Of a stretch of 43,048 bases of DNA, positions 15,609 through 23,218 are shown piece after piece (position 1 is the first letter of the stretch; each line of letters begins with the position of its first letter). Origin of the DNA: a virus; IMG/VR virus record IMGVR_UViG_3300027759_000155, positions 1 through 43,048 of that record. The stretch is one strand, 5' to 3'. The notes under the pieces were generated by a model. It did not search any database and was not told where the DNA came from. It worked only from the letters and a program-made list of their open reading frames with translations. Both the position numbers and the translations under genes were made by a program.

Positions 15609-17117
15609 ATGAAGCTATTTGGATATGAATTATCAAAAATAATTGACAAGAAAAACTCTTCTGGAGATTCTAACATACCGTCATTCTCTACCCCAATTGA
15701 GAATGACGGTACTTCTGTATTAGCTAGTAGCAGTGCTTCTGGTTATTATGGACACGTACTCGATATTGACGGTGCATCGCTTACAAACGAAAAAGACACA
15801 ATATTAAAGTGTCGCAGTGCTGCTTCACAACCAGAGTGTGACGCTGCAATTTCTGATATTGTAAATGCTGCAATTGTCTCTGACAGCGATGGTATGCCAG
15901 TCAATATTATTATGAATAATCTTGATCAGCCAGACAGCATTAAGAAAAAAATTCGTGAAGAGTTTGGTGAGTTGCTGGAGCTCCTATCATTTAACTACAA
16001 CGGATATGATATTTTTCGCCGTTGGTATATTGATGGTAAACTCTATTATCACATAATGTTTGACACTAAAAAGCCAAAAGAAGGCATAAAAGAGATTCGA
16101 GCAATTGATCCTTTAAAAATTAAAAAAATTAAAGAGGTTACAAACAAAATTGACAAAACTACTGGAACAAAAACCACTGAGATTACTGGTGAATATTTCT
16201 TGTATTCTGAAGACTGGTCGAGTACCTCTGGTACAAACGGTGTAAAAATTGATCCTAACACTGTTGTCTATGTTCCATCTGGAATATTAGACGAGTCTGG
16301 AAAAGCTGCTGTTTCATATCTTAACAAGAGCGTAAAGCTTGTTAACCAGTTGCGTATGATGGAAGACGCTCTTGTCATCTATCGTATATCACGTGCGCCT
16401 GAGCGTCGTATTTTCTACATTGACATTGGTAACTTACCAAAGGGTAAAGCTGAAGAGTATGTTCAAGGCATTATGGCAAAGTATCGTAATAAACTTGTCT
16501 ATGATGCAACTACTGGCGAGATTCGAGATGATCGTAAGAGCATGAGTATGCTTGAAGACTTTTGGTTGCCTCGTCGAGAAGGTGGTCGTGGAACAGAAAT
16601 TACAACACTGCCTGGTGGCGATAACCTCAGCCAAATTGAGGACGTCATCTTTTTCCAAAAGAAACTCTATCGTTCACTAAACATTCCTGTTAATCGCCTT
16701 GAGGGTGAGACTGGATTTAATATGGGACGTGTCAGTGAAATATCTCGCGAAGAGGTTAAATTTCAAAAGTTTATTAACCGACTTCGTAAAAAATTCTCAA
16801 TTCTCTTTATTGATCTCTTACGCGTACAGTTGATTCTTAAAGGTATTATTACTGAAGATGATTGGGGTAAAATCAAAGAAAACATCTCAATTGACTATGT
16901 TGAAGACAACTTCTTTAGTGAGTTAAAAGACTTTGAAATTATGAAAGAGCGCATTGCAATGCTTGATGCTGTCTCATCACACATTGGTAAATATTACAGT
17001 GAAAAATGGGTGCGTAGTAATCTGCTTAATATGTCTGATGACGAAATTGAAAAGATGAATACTGAAATCTCTGAGGAACAAGGCACTGCCCCTCCTCAAA
17101 CGGATGAAGAAATGTAA
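15609..17117 (+). CDS. gp20: Portal protein gp20
   Basis: The 502-residue portal, the dodecameric ring at one capsid vertex that starts head assembly and passes DNA. Length is close to T4 gp20 (524). Recognisable segments are AASQPECDAAISDIVNAAIV, the FRRWYIDGKLYYHIMFD block, IYRISRAPERRIFYIDIGNLP (in part: ISRAPERRIFYID), KAEEYVQGIMAKYRNKLVYD (in part), the glycine-rich PRREGGRGTEITTLPGG and the helical NRLRKKFSILFIDLLR. The C-terminus is acidic. It is followed by a small core protein, as gene 67 follows 20 in T4. Confidence 0.95.
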   Translation: MKLFGYELSKIIDKKNSSGDSNIPSFSTPIENDGTSVLASSSASGYYGHVLDIDGASLTNEKDTILKCRSAASQPECDAAISDIVNAAIVSDSDGMPVNIIMNNLDQPDSIKKKIREEFGELLELLSFNYNGYDIFRRWYIDGKLYYHIMFDTKKPKEGIKEIRAIDPLKIKKIKEVTNKIDKTTGTKTTEITGEYFLYSEDWSSTSGTNGVKIDPNTVVYVPSGILDESGKAAVSYLNKSVKLVNQLRMMEDALVIYRISRAPERRIFYIDIGNLPKGKAEEYVQGIMAKYRNKLVYDATTGEIRDDRKSMSMLEDFWLPRREGGRGTEITTLPGGDNLSQIEDVIFFQKKLYRSLNIPVNRLEGETGFNMGRVSEISREEVKFQKFINRLRKKFSILFIDLLRVQLILKGIITEDDWGKIKENISIDYVEDNFFSELKDFEIMKERIAMLDAVSSHIGKYYSEKWVRSNLLNMSDDEIEKMNTEISEEQGTAPPQTDEEM

Positions 17118-17125
17118 AATAAATA
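17118..17125 (+). promoter_or_regulatory. Variant late promoter box
   Basis: AATAAATA, one change from consensus, overlapping the gp20 stop region and ending 6 bases before the ATG at 17132. Confidence 0.5.
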
Positions 17126-17131
17126 AACAAT

Positions 17132-17290
17132 ATGGAAACTAAAGAATTAATTCAAAATATATTAGATGGTGAAACAGTGTCTGCTGACGCGGCGTTTAAT
17201 CAACTTCTTCAAGATAAAGCTCGTACAATACTTGACATTAAAAAGGTTGAACTTACTGCAAGTCTCTATAATGATCAAGAGACTCAGTAA
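17132..17290 (+). CDS. Small prohead core-like protein (gp67/68 position)
   Basis: A 52-residue helical protein (METKELIQNILDGETVSADA, AFNQLLQDKARTILDIKKVE, LTASLYNDQETQ). It occupies the T4 gene 67/68 slot between portal and protease. The end of the protein, with a KKVELTASLYN helix, resembles the small prohead core proteins of aquatic T4-like phages, where an Ala-Lys-rich ARKxExA...F/Y pattern is usual. These core pieces help shape the prohead and are cleaved by gp21. The homology is short, so the call is by position and pattern. Confidence 0.6.
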   Translation: METKELIQNILDGETVSADAAFNQLLQDKARTILDIKKVELTASLYNDQETQ

Positions 17291-17301
17291 ATTTAATTTT
17301 G

Positions 17302-17309
17302 TATAAATA
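17302..17309 (+). promoter_or_regulatory. T4-type late promoter box
   Basis: Exact TATAAATA, 5 bases before the ATG at 17315. Confidence 0.8.
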
Positions 17310-17314
17310 CCAAT

Positions 17315-17623
17315 ATGATTCCATACGTCAAAACTACTCCAGTAACGTCAAATAATACGTATACGTTAAATGCTCCGTTTATTGGTAATGATTATATACT
17401 CTATGTTTCTGGAACATTTGGAGGTTGTACAGCAACACTTGGTTATGAGGACGGCTCTGAAGTTTTTGCGCCATTTAGAGATTTAGCTGGAACTGCGTTA
17501 ACGATGACAACATCATCTGCATACATTGTTATTTCTCCGCCAAGTCAAACACTCGCGGTACAAATCACTGGAGCAAGTGGTACTACAAGCATTAAGTTTG
17601 ACCTCGCACATCGCAAAGGATAA
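17315..17623 (+). CDS. Small beta-rich probable virion protein
   Basis: A 102-residue protein made mostly of alternating beta-type segments (NNTYTLNAP, DYILYVSGTFGGCTATLGYED, AYIVISPPSQTLAVQITG, TSIKFDLAH), with Gly/Thr-rich turns. It looks like a beta-sandwich, as in capsid decoration or fibre-tip proteins, but no family is recognised. It stands between the small core protein and the protease, has its own late promoter, and overlaps the next gene by one base (TAATG). Late expression and position support a virion role. Confidence 0.5.
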   Translation: MIPYVKTTPVTSNNTYTLNAPFIGNDYILYVSGTFGGCTATLGYEDGSEVFAPFRDLAGTALTMTTSSAYIVISPPSQTLAVQITGASGTTSIKFDLAHRKG

Positions 17624-18045
17624 TGATACTGCCTAGAAACTATACAGCTCTTGGAAGATCTTTAGGGCGGGCGATCCATGATTATCGACCGGCGATTGGT
17701 AGTGACAATCCTGCAAATGCGGCCGAACCAGATGCTACAGCATGGGTGCTGATGGATGGACCGTTTGGCCCAACTGAAGGAACATTTTATGGTGGTCAAA
17801 GTTGGAGAAAAATGGCTCCGATTGGATATGCACCGTATGGTAATGAAACATATGTTTATGGTGATGAAGTTGTAAGATATGAAACAGGTGTTTGGCTCTA
17901 TTTAAATAATACTCTTGGAGAAATAGCAAGAGCTTATAGTTATGAAGGTCGTCCTTGGTTGGTAACAACATGGAACAACGGTTTTACCGCAGCAAAAATT
18001 ACTTCCTCATATGTAAAAACTACCAATTATCCGGCAGTCCCATAA
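17623..18045 (+). CDS. Hypothetical late protein, probable virion component
   Basis: A 140-residue protein translationally coupled to the previous gene (TAATG). It is rich in Tyr, Gly, Pro and Trp (ILPRNYTALGRSLGRAIHDY, WVLMDGPFGPTEGTFYGGQS, GVWLYLNNTLGEI, YEGRPWLVTTWNNGF). The aromatic, glycine-rich composition suggests an exposed surface or carbohydrate-contacting protein. No family is recognised. Together with its partner it forms a two-gene insertion in the otherwise standard 20-67-21 order, so it may add a species-specific head decoration. Confidence 0.45.
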   Translation: MILPRNYTALGRSLGRAIHDYRPAIGSDNPANAAEPDATAWVLMDGPFGPTEGTFYGGQSWRKMAPIGYAPYGNETYVYGDEVVRYETGVWLYLNNTLGEIARAYSYEGRPWLVTTWNNGFTAAKITSSYVKTTNYPAVP

Positions 18046-18083
18046 TTAGTAGTCTTAAAACAATGTGTTGAAAAGCAGTTTTG

Positions 18084-18091
18084 TATAAATA
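18084..18091 (+). promoter_or_regulatory. T4-type late promoter box
   Basis: Exact TATAAATA, 7 bases before the gp21 ATG at 18099. Confidence 0.85.
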
Positions 18092-18098
18092 GTTTATA

Positions 18099-18749
18099 AT
18101 GAAGTTAATCACTGAACATACAGAAAACATCAAATATTTTTCTGAATCAGCCGAAAATGGCGAAAAGAAATTTATCATTGATGGTGTTTTTATGCAGGCA
18201 GAACAGGTTAATCGTAACCGTCGAGTCTATCCTAAAACTGTGCTTGAAAAAGCAGTCCAAAAGTATGTTACAGAATATGTCAATAAAGGACGTGCTGTAG
18301 GTGAACTTAATCATCCTGAAGGTCCAGCAATTAACCTTGACAAGGTATCACATCGTATTACAGAACTTCAATGGTCTGGAAATGATGTCTATGGAAAAGC
18401 ACTTATACTTGATACCCCGATGGGTAAGATTGTAAAAGGACTGCTTGAAGGTGGTTGCCAACTCGGCGTGTCTAGCCGTGGTATGGGGACAGTTGCAAAT
18501 CGTAATGGTCAAACTATGGTCAATGATGACTTTGTCCTATCAACAGTGGACATTGTTCAGGATCCAAGTGCGCCATCTGCATTTGTCAATGGGATTATGG
18601 AAGGTGTAGAGTATTTCTATGAAGGAAACTCTATTGTTGCCGTAACAGCTGACAAATACAAAGATAAAATTTCAAAAATGACAAAGAACCAAATTGCCGA
18701 AGAGCAAATACAACTCTTTTCAAACTTTTTAAAGGAAATAAAATTTTAA
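18099..18749 (+). CDS. gp21: Prohead core protease gp21
   Basis: A 216-residue serine protease of the T4 prohead, matching T4 gp21 length (212). The catalytic His lies in GELNHPEG (His72) and the nucleophile in QLGVSSRGMG (Ser125 or Ser126), the two signatures of this herpesvirus-protease-like fold. Other marks are MQAEQVNRNRRVYP and DIVQDPSAPSAFVNG. It matures the prohead by cutting scaffold, core and capsid proteins after Glu in (I/L)-x-E sites. It has its own late box and precedes scaffold gp22. Confidence 0.93.
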   Translation: MKLITEHTENIKYFSESAENGEKKFIIDGVFMQAEQVNRNRRVYPKTVLEKAVQKYVTEYVNKGRAVGELNHPEGPAINLDKVSHRITELQWSGNDVYGKALILDTPMGKIVKGLLEGGCQLGVSSRGMGTVANRNGQTMVNDDFVLSTVDIVQDPSAPSAFVNGIMEGVEYFYEGNSIVAVTADKYKDKISKMTKNQIAEEQIQLFSNFLKEIKF

Positions 18750-18800
18750 AAATTTTTAATTATGGACGATACACGTCTAGTGTTGAAGTGAACAAATAGT

Positions 18801-18890
18801 ATGGGTAAATTGAAAAACAGAGACAGAAACGCAGACTTATTTAGGCATGTCGAGTTTCCTCTCCAAACTCTAAAAATAGAAACAAAGTAA
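18801..18890 (+). CDS. Possible 29-residue leader ORF before gp22
   Basis: An ATG-to-TAA ORF encoding MGKLKNRDRNADLFRHVEFP followed by nine residues. It fills most of the 144-base gap between gp21 and gp22 and ends 3 bases before the gp22 ATG. It could be a small basic peptide or simply the untranslated gp22 leader. No late box with normal spacing and no Shine-Dalgarno sequence is seen. Confidence 0.22.
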   Translation: MGKLKNRDRNADLFRHVEFPLQTLKIETK

Positions 18891-18893
18891 TAT

Positions 18894-20114
18894 ATGAAAA
18901 ACACAGAACTTGAAAAAACAGAAGACGTCATCACTGACATCTCCGAAGAAACATTACTTTCTCTCGACGAAAACTTAGAGCTTGATCAGGAAAATACTGA
19001 GATTGCTGAAGGTAAGTGCAAGAAAGAGGAAGAAGAAGAAGAAGAGGAAATGGAAGAAGAAGATGAAGAAGAAATGTCTGAAGCTAAAAAAGTGCAAGAG
19101 GCTGAAGTAAGCTCTGATGAAGAGTTTATGGAGTATGCTAAGAGCATATTGAAAGCTGCTCATGGTGACAAGTATGATGAAGGCAAGGCGATGGCTGCAG
19201 CTGAAGGTATACTTAAAAAGGCAGACGGTGACTATGGTGCTGCAATCGGAATGCTTACAAGCGGACTCGGCGAAGAGATGGATGACATGGAAAAAGACAT
19301 GACAGAAGACACCCAATCCGAAATCGATATCACAGTTGACTCAAGCGATATTTCTCGCCTTGTTGAAAGTGAAGCAGGTTTAACTGAAGAGTTTAAAGAA
19401 AAAGCAACCACTATTTTTGAAGCCGCTGTAAAGAGCAAGGTCAAAGAAGCAGAGGAAGCTCTTAAAGAAAGCTATGCAGTTACTCTTATTGAAGAAGTAG
19501 AAGCAATCAAAGAAGGAATGGTTGATAAAATTGACAACTATCTTACATACGCAGTTGAATGCTGGGTTGAAGACAACAAAGTTGCAATTGAAAGCAGCCT
19601 TCGTACAGAAATTGCTGAAAACTTTATCAAATCGCTTAAGGGTGTATTTGCTGAAAACTACATCGAAGTACCTGAAGGTAAAGTCGACCTCTATGCTAAA
19701 CTCGAAGAAGAAAAAGCTGCTGCAGAAACAAAACTTGCAGAATCGCTTGAACTCGTCTCCGGTCTAGTTGAAAGTGTTGAAAGCCTTTCACGTGAAAAGA
19801 TTATCACTGAATGCACATCTGATCTTGCCGACACTCAAGCTGAAAAGCTTAAGTCATTAATTGAAGACGTTCAATATTCATCTGAAGAAAAATTCCGTTC
19901 TAAAGTAGAAACAATTAAAGAGTTCTACATAAACGGCCCTCTTTTTGATTCAGAATCAAAAACCGTAAATGAAGAAGTTGAAGATTCAACCCATTCATTT
20001 ATAACAACCGAAACCATTGTAGAAAACGAAGGTGAAGCACATGTTTCACCTGCAATGAAAAACTATTTAACCGCTATATCTCGTTTAAACAAAGCTACTA
20101 CAGCAAACATTTAA
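18894..20114 (+). CDS. gp22: Prohead scaffold core protein gp22
   Basis: The 406-residue major scaffold, larger than T4 gp22 (269). It is strongly acidic and helical. A Glu-rich block (residues about 43-65, almost all Glu) is followed by long Lys/Glu coiled-coil-like helices with many L-x-E and I-x-E sites (SRLVESEAGLTEEF, LVESVESL), which suit cleavage by gp21 into small internal peptides. The C-terminal HVSPAMKNYLTAISRLNK segment is a conserved ending that probably contacts the capsid shell. Position between 21 and 23 is diagnostic. Confidence 0.9.
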   Translation: MKNTELEKTEDVITDISEETLLSLDENLELDQENTEIAEGKCKKEEEEEEEEMEEEDEEEMSEAKKVQEAEVSSDEEFMEYAKSILKAAHGDKYDEGKAMAAAEGILKKADGDYGAAIGMLTSGLGEEMDDMEKDMTEDTQSEIDITVDSSDISRLVESEAGLTEEFKEKATTIFEAAVKSKVKEAEEALKESYAVTLIEEVEAIKEGMVDKIDNYLTYAVECWVEDNKVAIESSLRTEIAENFIKSLKGVFAENYIEVPEGKVDLYAKLEEEKAAAETKLAESLELVSGLVESVESLSREKIITECTSDLADTQAEKLKSLIEDVQYSSEEKFRSKVETIKEFYINGPLFDSESKTVNEEVEDSTHSFITTETIVENEGEAHVSPAMKNYLTAISRLNKATTANI

Positions 20115-20170
20115 TAATAGATAACGGTTTTTCAACAACCCCAAAAAACAACAACTAAGAAAATACTATT

Positions 20171-21460
20171 ATGTTTAATTCAGAAACACTCGAAAAAAAG
20201 TGGGCTCCAGTATTGGAAGCTCAAGACGCCCCAAAGTTTAAAGACAACTACCGTAAGTCCATTACAGCAGTTCTTCTTGAAAACCAAGAAAAAGCACTCA
20301 ATGAAGAGCGCTCACAAGCTTCGTTCCTTAACGAAGATAACAACATTGGTGCCGGAACTGGCGCAGTTAAGACCTGGGATCCAGTTCTTATCTCACTTGT
20401 CCGTCGTGCAATGCCAAATATCGTTGCTTACGATATTGCTGGTGTTCAGCCAATGACAATGCCTACTGGTTTGATCTTCGCAATGCGCAGTCAATATCAG
20501 AACGCAGCTGGTGCAAATACTGCTGAAGCACTCTTCAACAAGCCTAACACTGCATTCTCTGGTCCAGTTACAACTGCACAAGGTGAAGCACTTACTGGTG
20601 ATGGTACAAACACAAGCTATATTGATCCAGATCCAACTGTTGGTACAGTTCAAATCGGACGTACTGCTTCTGGTGCTGGTTTTGGTCAAATGGGCTTTAC
20701 TGTTGACAAGACAACTGTTACTGCTAAGACACGCGCTCTTAAAGCAGAATACACAATGGAACTTGCACAAGACCTTAAGTCCGTTCACGGCCTTGATGCT
20801 GAAGCAGAACTTGCTAATATCCTCTCTGTTGAAATCCTTGCGGAAATCAACCGTGAAGTTATTGACACAGTAAACACTAAAGCTGTATCAGGTGCAATCA
20901 ATGGTTCTTTTGACCTTGATCAAGACGCAGACGGCCGTTGGGCAGTTGAAAAATTCAAATCACTTCTTTTCCAAATCGAAGTTGAAGCGAATGCTGTTTC
21001 CAAAGCAACACGTCGTGGTAAGGGTAACGTAGTTATCTGCTCAAGCAACGTTGCATCTGCTCTCGCAGCTGCTGGTGTTCTTGACTATGCTCCAGCACTT
21101 GCAACTAATCTCAATGTTGATGACACTGGCAACGTATTTGCTGGTATGATCAATGGACGTCTTAAAGTGTTCATCGATCCATTCTCTGCTGATGATTATG
21201 TAACTGTTGGTTATCGCGGTGCAAATGCATATGATGCAGGTCTGTTCTATTGCCCATACGTTCCACTTACCATGGTTCGTGCAGTTGATCCTGAAACATT
21301 CCAGCCAAAAATTGGTTTCAAGACTCGTTATGGTCTTGTTGCTAACCCATATGCTGGTGGCGTAAGCAGTGATCCACTTGGTACAAACGGTGCAAACCCA
21401 TACTTCCGTCGCTTCACAGTGACTGGTATCGGTGGTAGCACATACAACAATGCTGCCTAA
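20171..21460 (+). CDS. gp23: Major capsid protein gp23
   Basis: The 429-residue HK97-fold capsid subunit (T4 gp23, 521). Family marks are LVRRAMPNIVAYDIAGVQPM, TGLIFAMRSQY, the conserved ALKAEYTMELAQDLKSVHGLD block (in part), EILAEINREVID, and the C-terminal VGYRGANAYDAGLFYCPYVP (20 residues) with GFKTRYG. The N-terminal 55 residues are probably the delta-domain. A likely gp21 cleavage point is after FLNE at Glu55, inferred from the (I/L)-x-E rule. No exact TATAAATA box precedes it, and the 56-base gap is A/C-rich. A strong terminator follows. Confidence 0.96.
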   Translation: MFNSETLEKKWAPVLEAQDAPKFKDNYRKSITAVLLENQEKALNEERSQASFLNEDNNIGAGTGAVKTWDPVLISLVRRAMPNIVAYDIAGVQPMTMPTGLIFAMRSQYQNAAGANTAEALFNKPNTAFSGPVTTAQGEALTGDGTNTSYIDPDPTVGTVQIGRTASGAGFGQMGFTVDKTTVTAKTRALKAEYTMELAQDLKSVHGLDAEAELANILSVEILAEINREVIDTVNTKAVSGAINGSFDLDQDADGRWAVEKFKSLLFQIEVEANAVSKATRRGKGNVVICSSNVASALAAAGVLDYAPALATNLNVDDTGNVFAGMINGRLKVFIDPFSADDYVTVGYRGANAYDAGLFYCPYVPLTMVRAVDPETFQPKIGFKTRYGLVANPYAGGVSSDPLGTNGANPYFRRFTVTGIGGSTYNNAA

Positions 21461-21495
21461 TCTAAATTTAGTCTTATTACCTTAGGACTACCCCA

Positions 21496-21529
21496 AGAGA
21501 GCCATTCGAAAGAGTGGCTCTCTTTTTTT
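21496..21529 (+). terminator. Strong intrinsic terminator after gp23
   Basis: Arms AGAGAGCCATTC and GAGTGGCTCTCT pair over 12 positions (one G-U) around a GAAA tetraloop, followed by a run of T bases to 21529. This is a textbook Rho-independent terminator closing the major capsid transcript. Confidence 0.93.
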
Positions 21530-21530
21530 G

Positions 21531-21538
21531 CATAAATA
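21531..21538 (+). promoter_or_regulatory. Variant late promoter box
   Basis: CATAAATA, one change from consensus, starting two bases after the terminator T-run and ending 5 bases before the ATG at 21544. Confidence 0.6.
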
Positions 21539-21543
21539 AGCTT

Positions 21544-21996
21544 ATGAATACAAATCTATTATCATTGACTGGATTCAAATTAGCTATTGAATCTGATGAC
21601 TTTAAAAACACTGAATATTTTGCGGTAAGTGCAAGTTTTCCTTCAGTGTCTCTTACTGAAGTTGCAGCAAACTATAGAAATAACCAAGGATTTGTGCCAG
21701 GTGATCGATTGACATTTGATCCAATTACAATAAGAGTAGCAGTTGATGAAAACTTAAATACATACAATGAAATGTTTGGTTGGATGCTACACAACACAAA
21801 GAGTGATGCCTTAAAATCTCATGACATTGCACTGAGTTTTATTACAAGTCACAACAATATATCTCGTGTAGTACGACTTGTAGATGCATTTCCAACAAAC
21901 TTGGGTGGAGTAGAATTTAATGTTCAATCTAGTGAAACTGAATATGCATTTGTTGATGTTACATTTCGCTATGATTATTTTGAATTTCTGGAATGA
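21544..21996 (+). CDS. Tail-tube-fold protein (gp54/gp19-like)
   Basis: A 150-residue protein from the ATG at 21544; an upstream in-frame start at 21514 lies inside the terminator and is rejected. The pattern FKLAIESDDFKNTEYFAVSA, PSVSLTEV, PGDRLTFDPITIRVAVDENL, FGWM and a final VDVTFRYDYFEF strand matches tube-fold proteins of T4-like phages (tail tube or baseplate tube-initiator type). It probably forms the baseplate end of the tube, as gp54 does in T4, or another ring in the tail. The fold is fairly sure, the exact homologue is not. Confidence 0.6.
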   Translation: MNTNLLSLTGFKLAIESDDFKNTEYFAVSASFPSVSLTEVAANYRNNQGFVPGDRLTFDPITIRVAVDENLNTYNEMFGWMLHNTKSDALKSHDIALSFITSHNNISRVVRLVDAFPTNLGGVEFNVQSSETEYAFVDVTFRYDYFEFLE

Positions 21997-22012
21997 TATA
22001 TAATACTATAAT

Positions 22013-22462
22013 ATGCTACAACTTGACGATATACTTAAATTATGGGAAAAAGACAGTCGGATTGATGAAGTCAATCTAGATGAGACGAGTGTTAAGAGTG
22101 CAGCACTGCATTCAAAATATTTGGAACTCTATAGTTTGGCTAAATTAAATCTTAAGAAAAAAGACCTGACTATGGCATATCTGCGTAAAGATAAATGGCT
22201 GTACTATAATGGTAAAATGACAAAGGAGGAGATGGACGAGAAGGGTTGGGTCTATGATCCGTTTCATGGAATGGCAAAACCACTTAAGAGTGATATGGAT
22301 ATGTTTTACAACACTGACTCTGACATTATGAAACTACAGGGTCAAATAGAATATCAGTCTACAATTGTTGATACTTTGAAAGATATTATGGACAACATCA
22401 AGTGGAGACATACCACAATTAAAAATATTATAGATCATAGACGATTTGTATCAGGATCATAG
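22013..22462 (+). CDS. uvsY: Recombination mediator UvsY
   Basis: A 149-residue homologue of T4 UvsY (137), which loads the UvsX recombinase onto gp32-covered single-stranded DNA. Marks are the N-terminal LDDILKLWEKDSRIDEVNLD, LHSKYLELYSLAKL, a LRKDKWLYYNGKM segment in place of the T4 ARLDYYSG stretch, DSDIMKLQGQIEYQ, and the C-terminal IKWRHTTIKNIIDHRRFVSG, which matches the T4 ending IKSRGFAIKHIQDMRAFEAG. The upstream sequence TATAATACTATAAT lies beside the ATG and may be a promoter. A homing gene separates it from uvsW. Confidence 0.88.
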   Translation: MLQLDDILKLWEKDSRIDEVNLDETSVKSAALHSKYLELYSLAKLNLKKKDLTMAYLRKDKWLYYNGKMTKEEMDEKGWVYDPFHGMAKPLKSDMDMFYNTDSDIMKLQGQIEYQSTIVDTLKDIMDNIKWRHTTIKNIIDHRRFVSGS

Positions 22463-22488
22463 TTGATCATGGTTGAATTTGAGTATTT

Positions 22489-22496
22489 GATAAATA
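22489..22496 (+). promoter_or_regulatory. Variant late promoter box of homing gene
   Basis: GATAAATA, one change from consensus, 5 bases before the ATG at 22502. This spacing supports 22502 as the true start of the endonuclease gene. Confidence 0.55.
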
Positions 22497-22501
22497 GTAT
22501 T

Positions 22502-23218
22502 ATGAAAATTCATAAATTAATGATCAAAACTCACTTAATTAGCGGTTTAAAATATTTATGTTATACTAGAACTTCTGGTATATTATACGACAATTATAAA
22601 GGATCTGGTACGCGTTGGAAAAAACATTTAAAAAAACATGGTGACCTTATTAAAACAGAACTTATTTTTGAAACAACTGATAAAGATGAATTTAAAAGAG
22701 TAGCAATACAAAAAAGTATTGAATTTGATGTTGTAAATTCAAATGATTGGGCTAATTTAAAAATTGAAGAAGGAGATGGGGGAGATACTGTATCAAATAA
22801 ACGATGGATTACAAATGGTATTATAGATAAATATTTTAATAAAGATTTGATAATTCCTGAAGGATGGATGCCTGGAAGATCTAATTGTATATTTAATAAT
22901 AGCGACACACAACGTGAATTATGTAAAAGAGTTGATTACAAAAAGAGAGGAGATTCAATTAAAAATGCATGGGATTCTGGTAAGTTTGATAAAAGAGATC
23001 ATAGTAAGTGCGGTACATCTGGTTCATTAAATCCTGCATGCCGACCTGAAGTTAGACGAAAAATTTCAGAAAGCGCATTGTTGCAAAGAGATGAAAGATC
23101 TAAAAGAATGAAACTAACCATGAACAATTTACCAGAATATGAATGTCCGCATTGTAAAAAAATAGGTAAATATAATATGTTTAAATGGCATTTTGATAAT
23201 TGTAAATATAAAAAATAA
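22502..23218 (+). CDS. GIY-YIG-type homing endonuclease with zinc finger
   Basis: A 238-residue free-standing endonuclease. The N-terminus (KLMIKTHLISGLKYLCYTRT, then YKGSGTRWKKHLKKHG) is the phage GIY-YIG variant in which KTH...TGLKYLG replaces the canonical GIY...YIG. A GDGGDTVSNK turn, a short G-W-M-P-G-R DNA-contact segment (WMPGRSN) and a C-terminal Cys-x2-Cys...His-x3-Asn-Cys zinc finger (CPHC, then WHFDNC) complete it. It lies between uvsY and uvsW, ends overlapping the uvsW ATG by one base (TAATG), and carries a late-like box. An upstream in-frame ATG at 22463 would bypass that box and is less likely. Confidence 0.8.
   Translation: MKIHKLMIKTHLISGLKYLCYTRTSGILYDNYKGSGTRWKKHLKKHGDLIKTELIFETTDKDEFKRVAIQKSIEFDVVNSNDWANLKIEEGDGGDTVSNKRWITNGIIDKYFNKDLIIPEGWMPGRSNCIFNNSDTQRELCKRVDYKKRGDSIKNAWDSGKFDKRDHSKCGTSGSLNPACRPEVRRKISESALLQRDERSKRMKLTMNNLPEYECPHCKKIGKYNMFKWHFDNCKYKK

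Noticed and set aside
18975-19316. Antisense ORF of 113 codons opposite gp22
   Set aside because: Its Phe/Leu run is just the complement of the Glu-rich GAA/GAG stretch of the scaffold gene, not a membrane protein.
20393-20788. Antisense ORF of 131 codons in gp23
   Set aside because: Cys/Ser-rich shadow of the strongly biased capsid codons; no promoter.
21461-22012. gp24 vertex protein after gp23
   Set aside because: The only gene here is a 150-residue tube-fold protein, far too short and of a different pattern.
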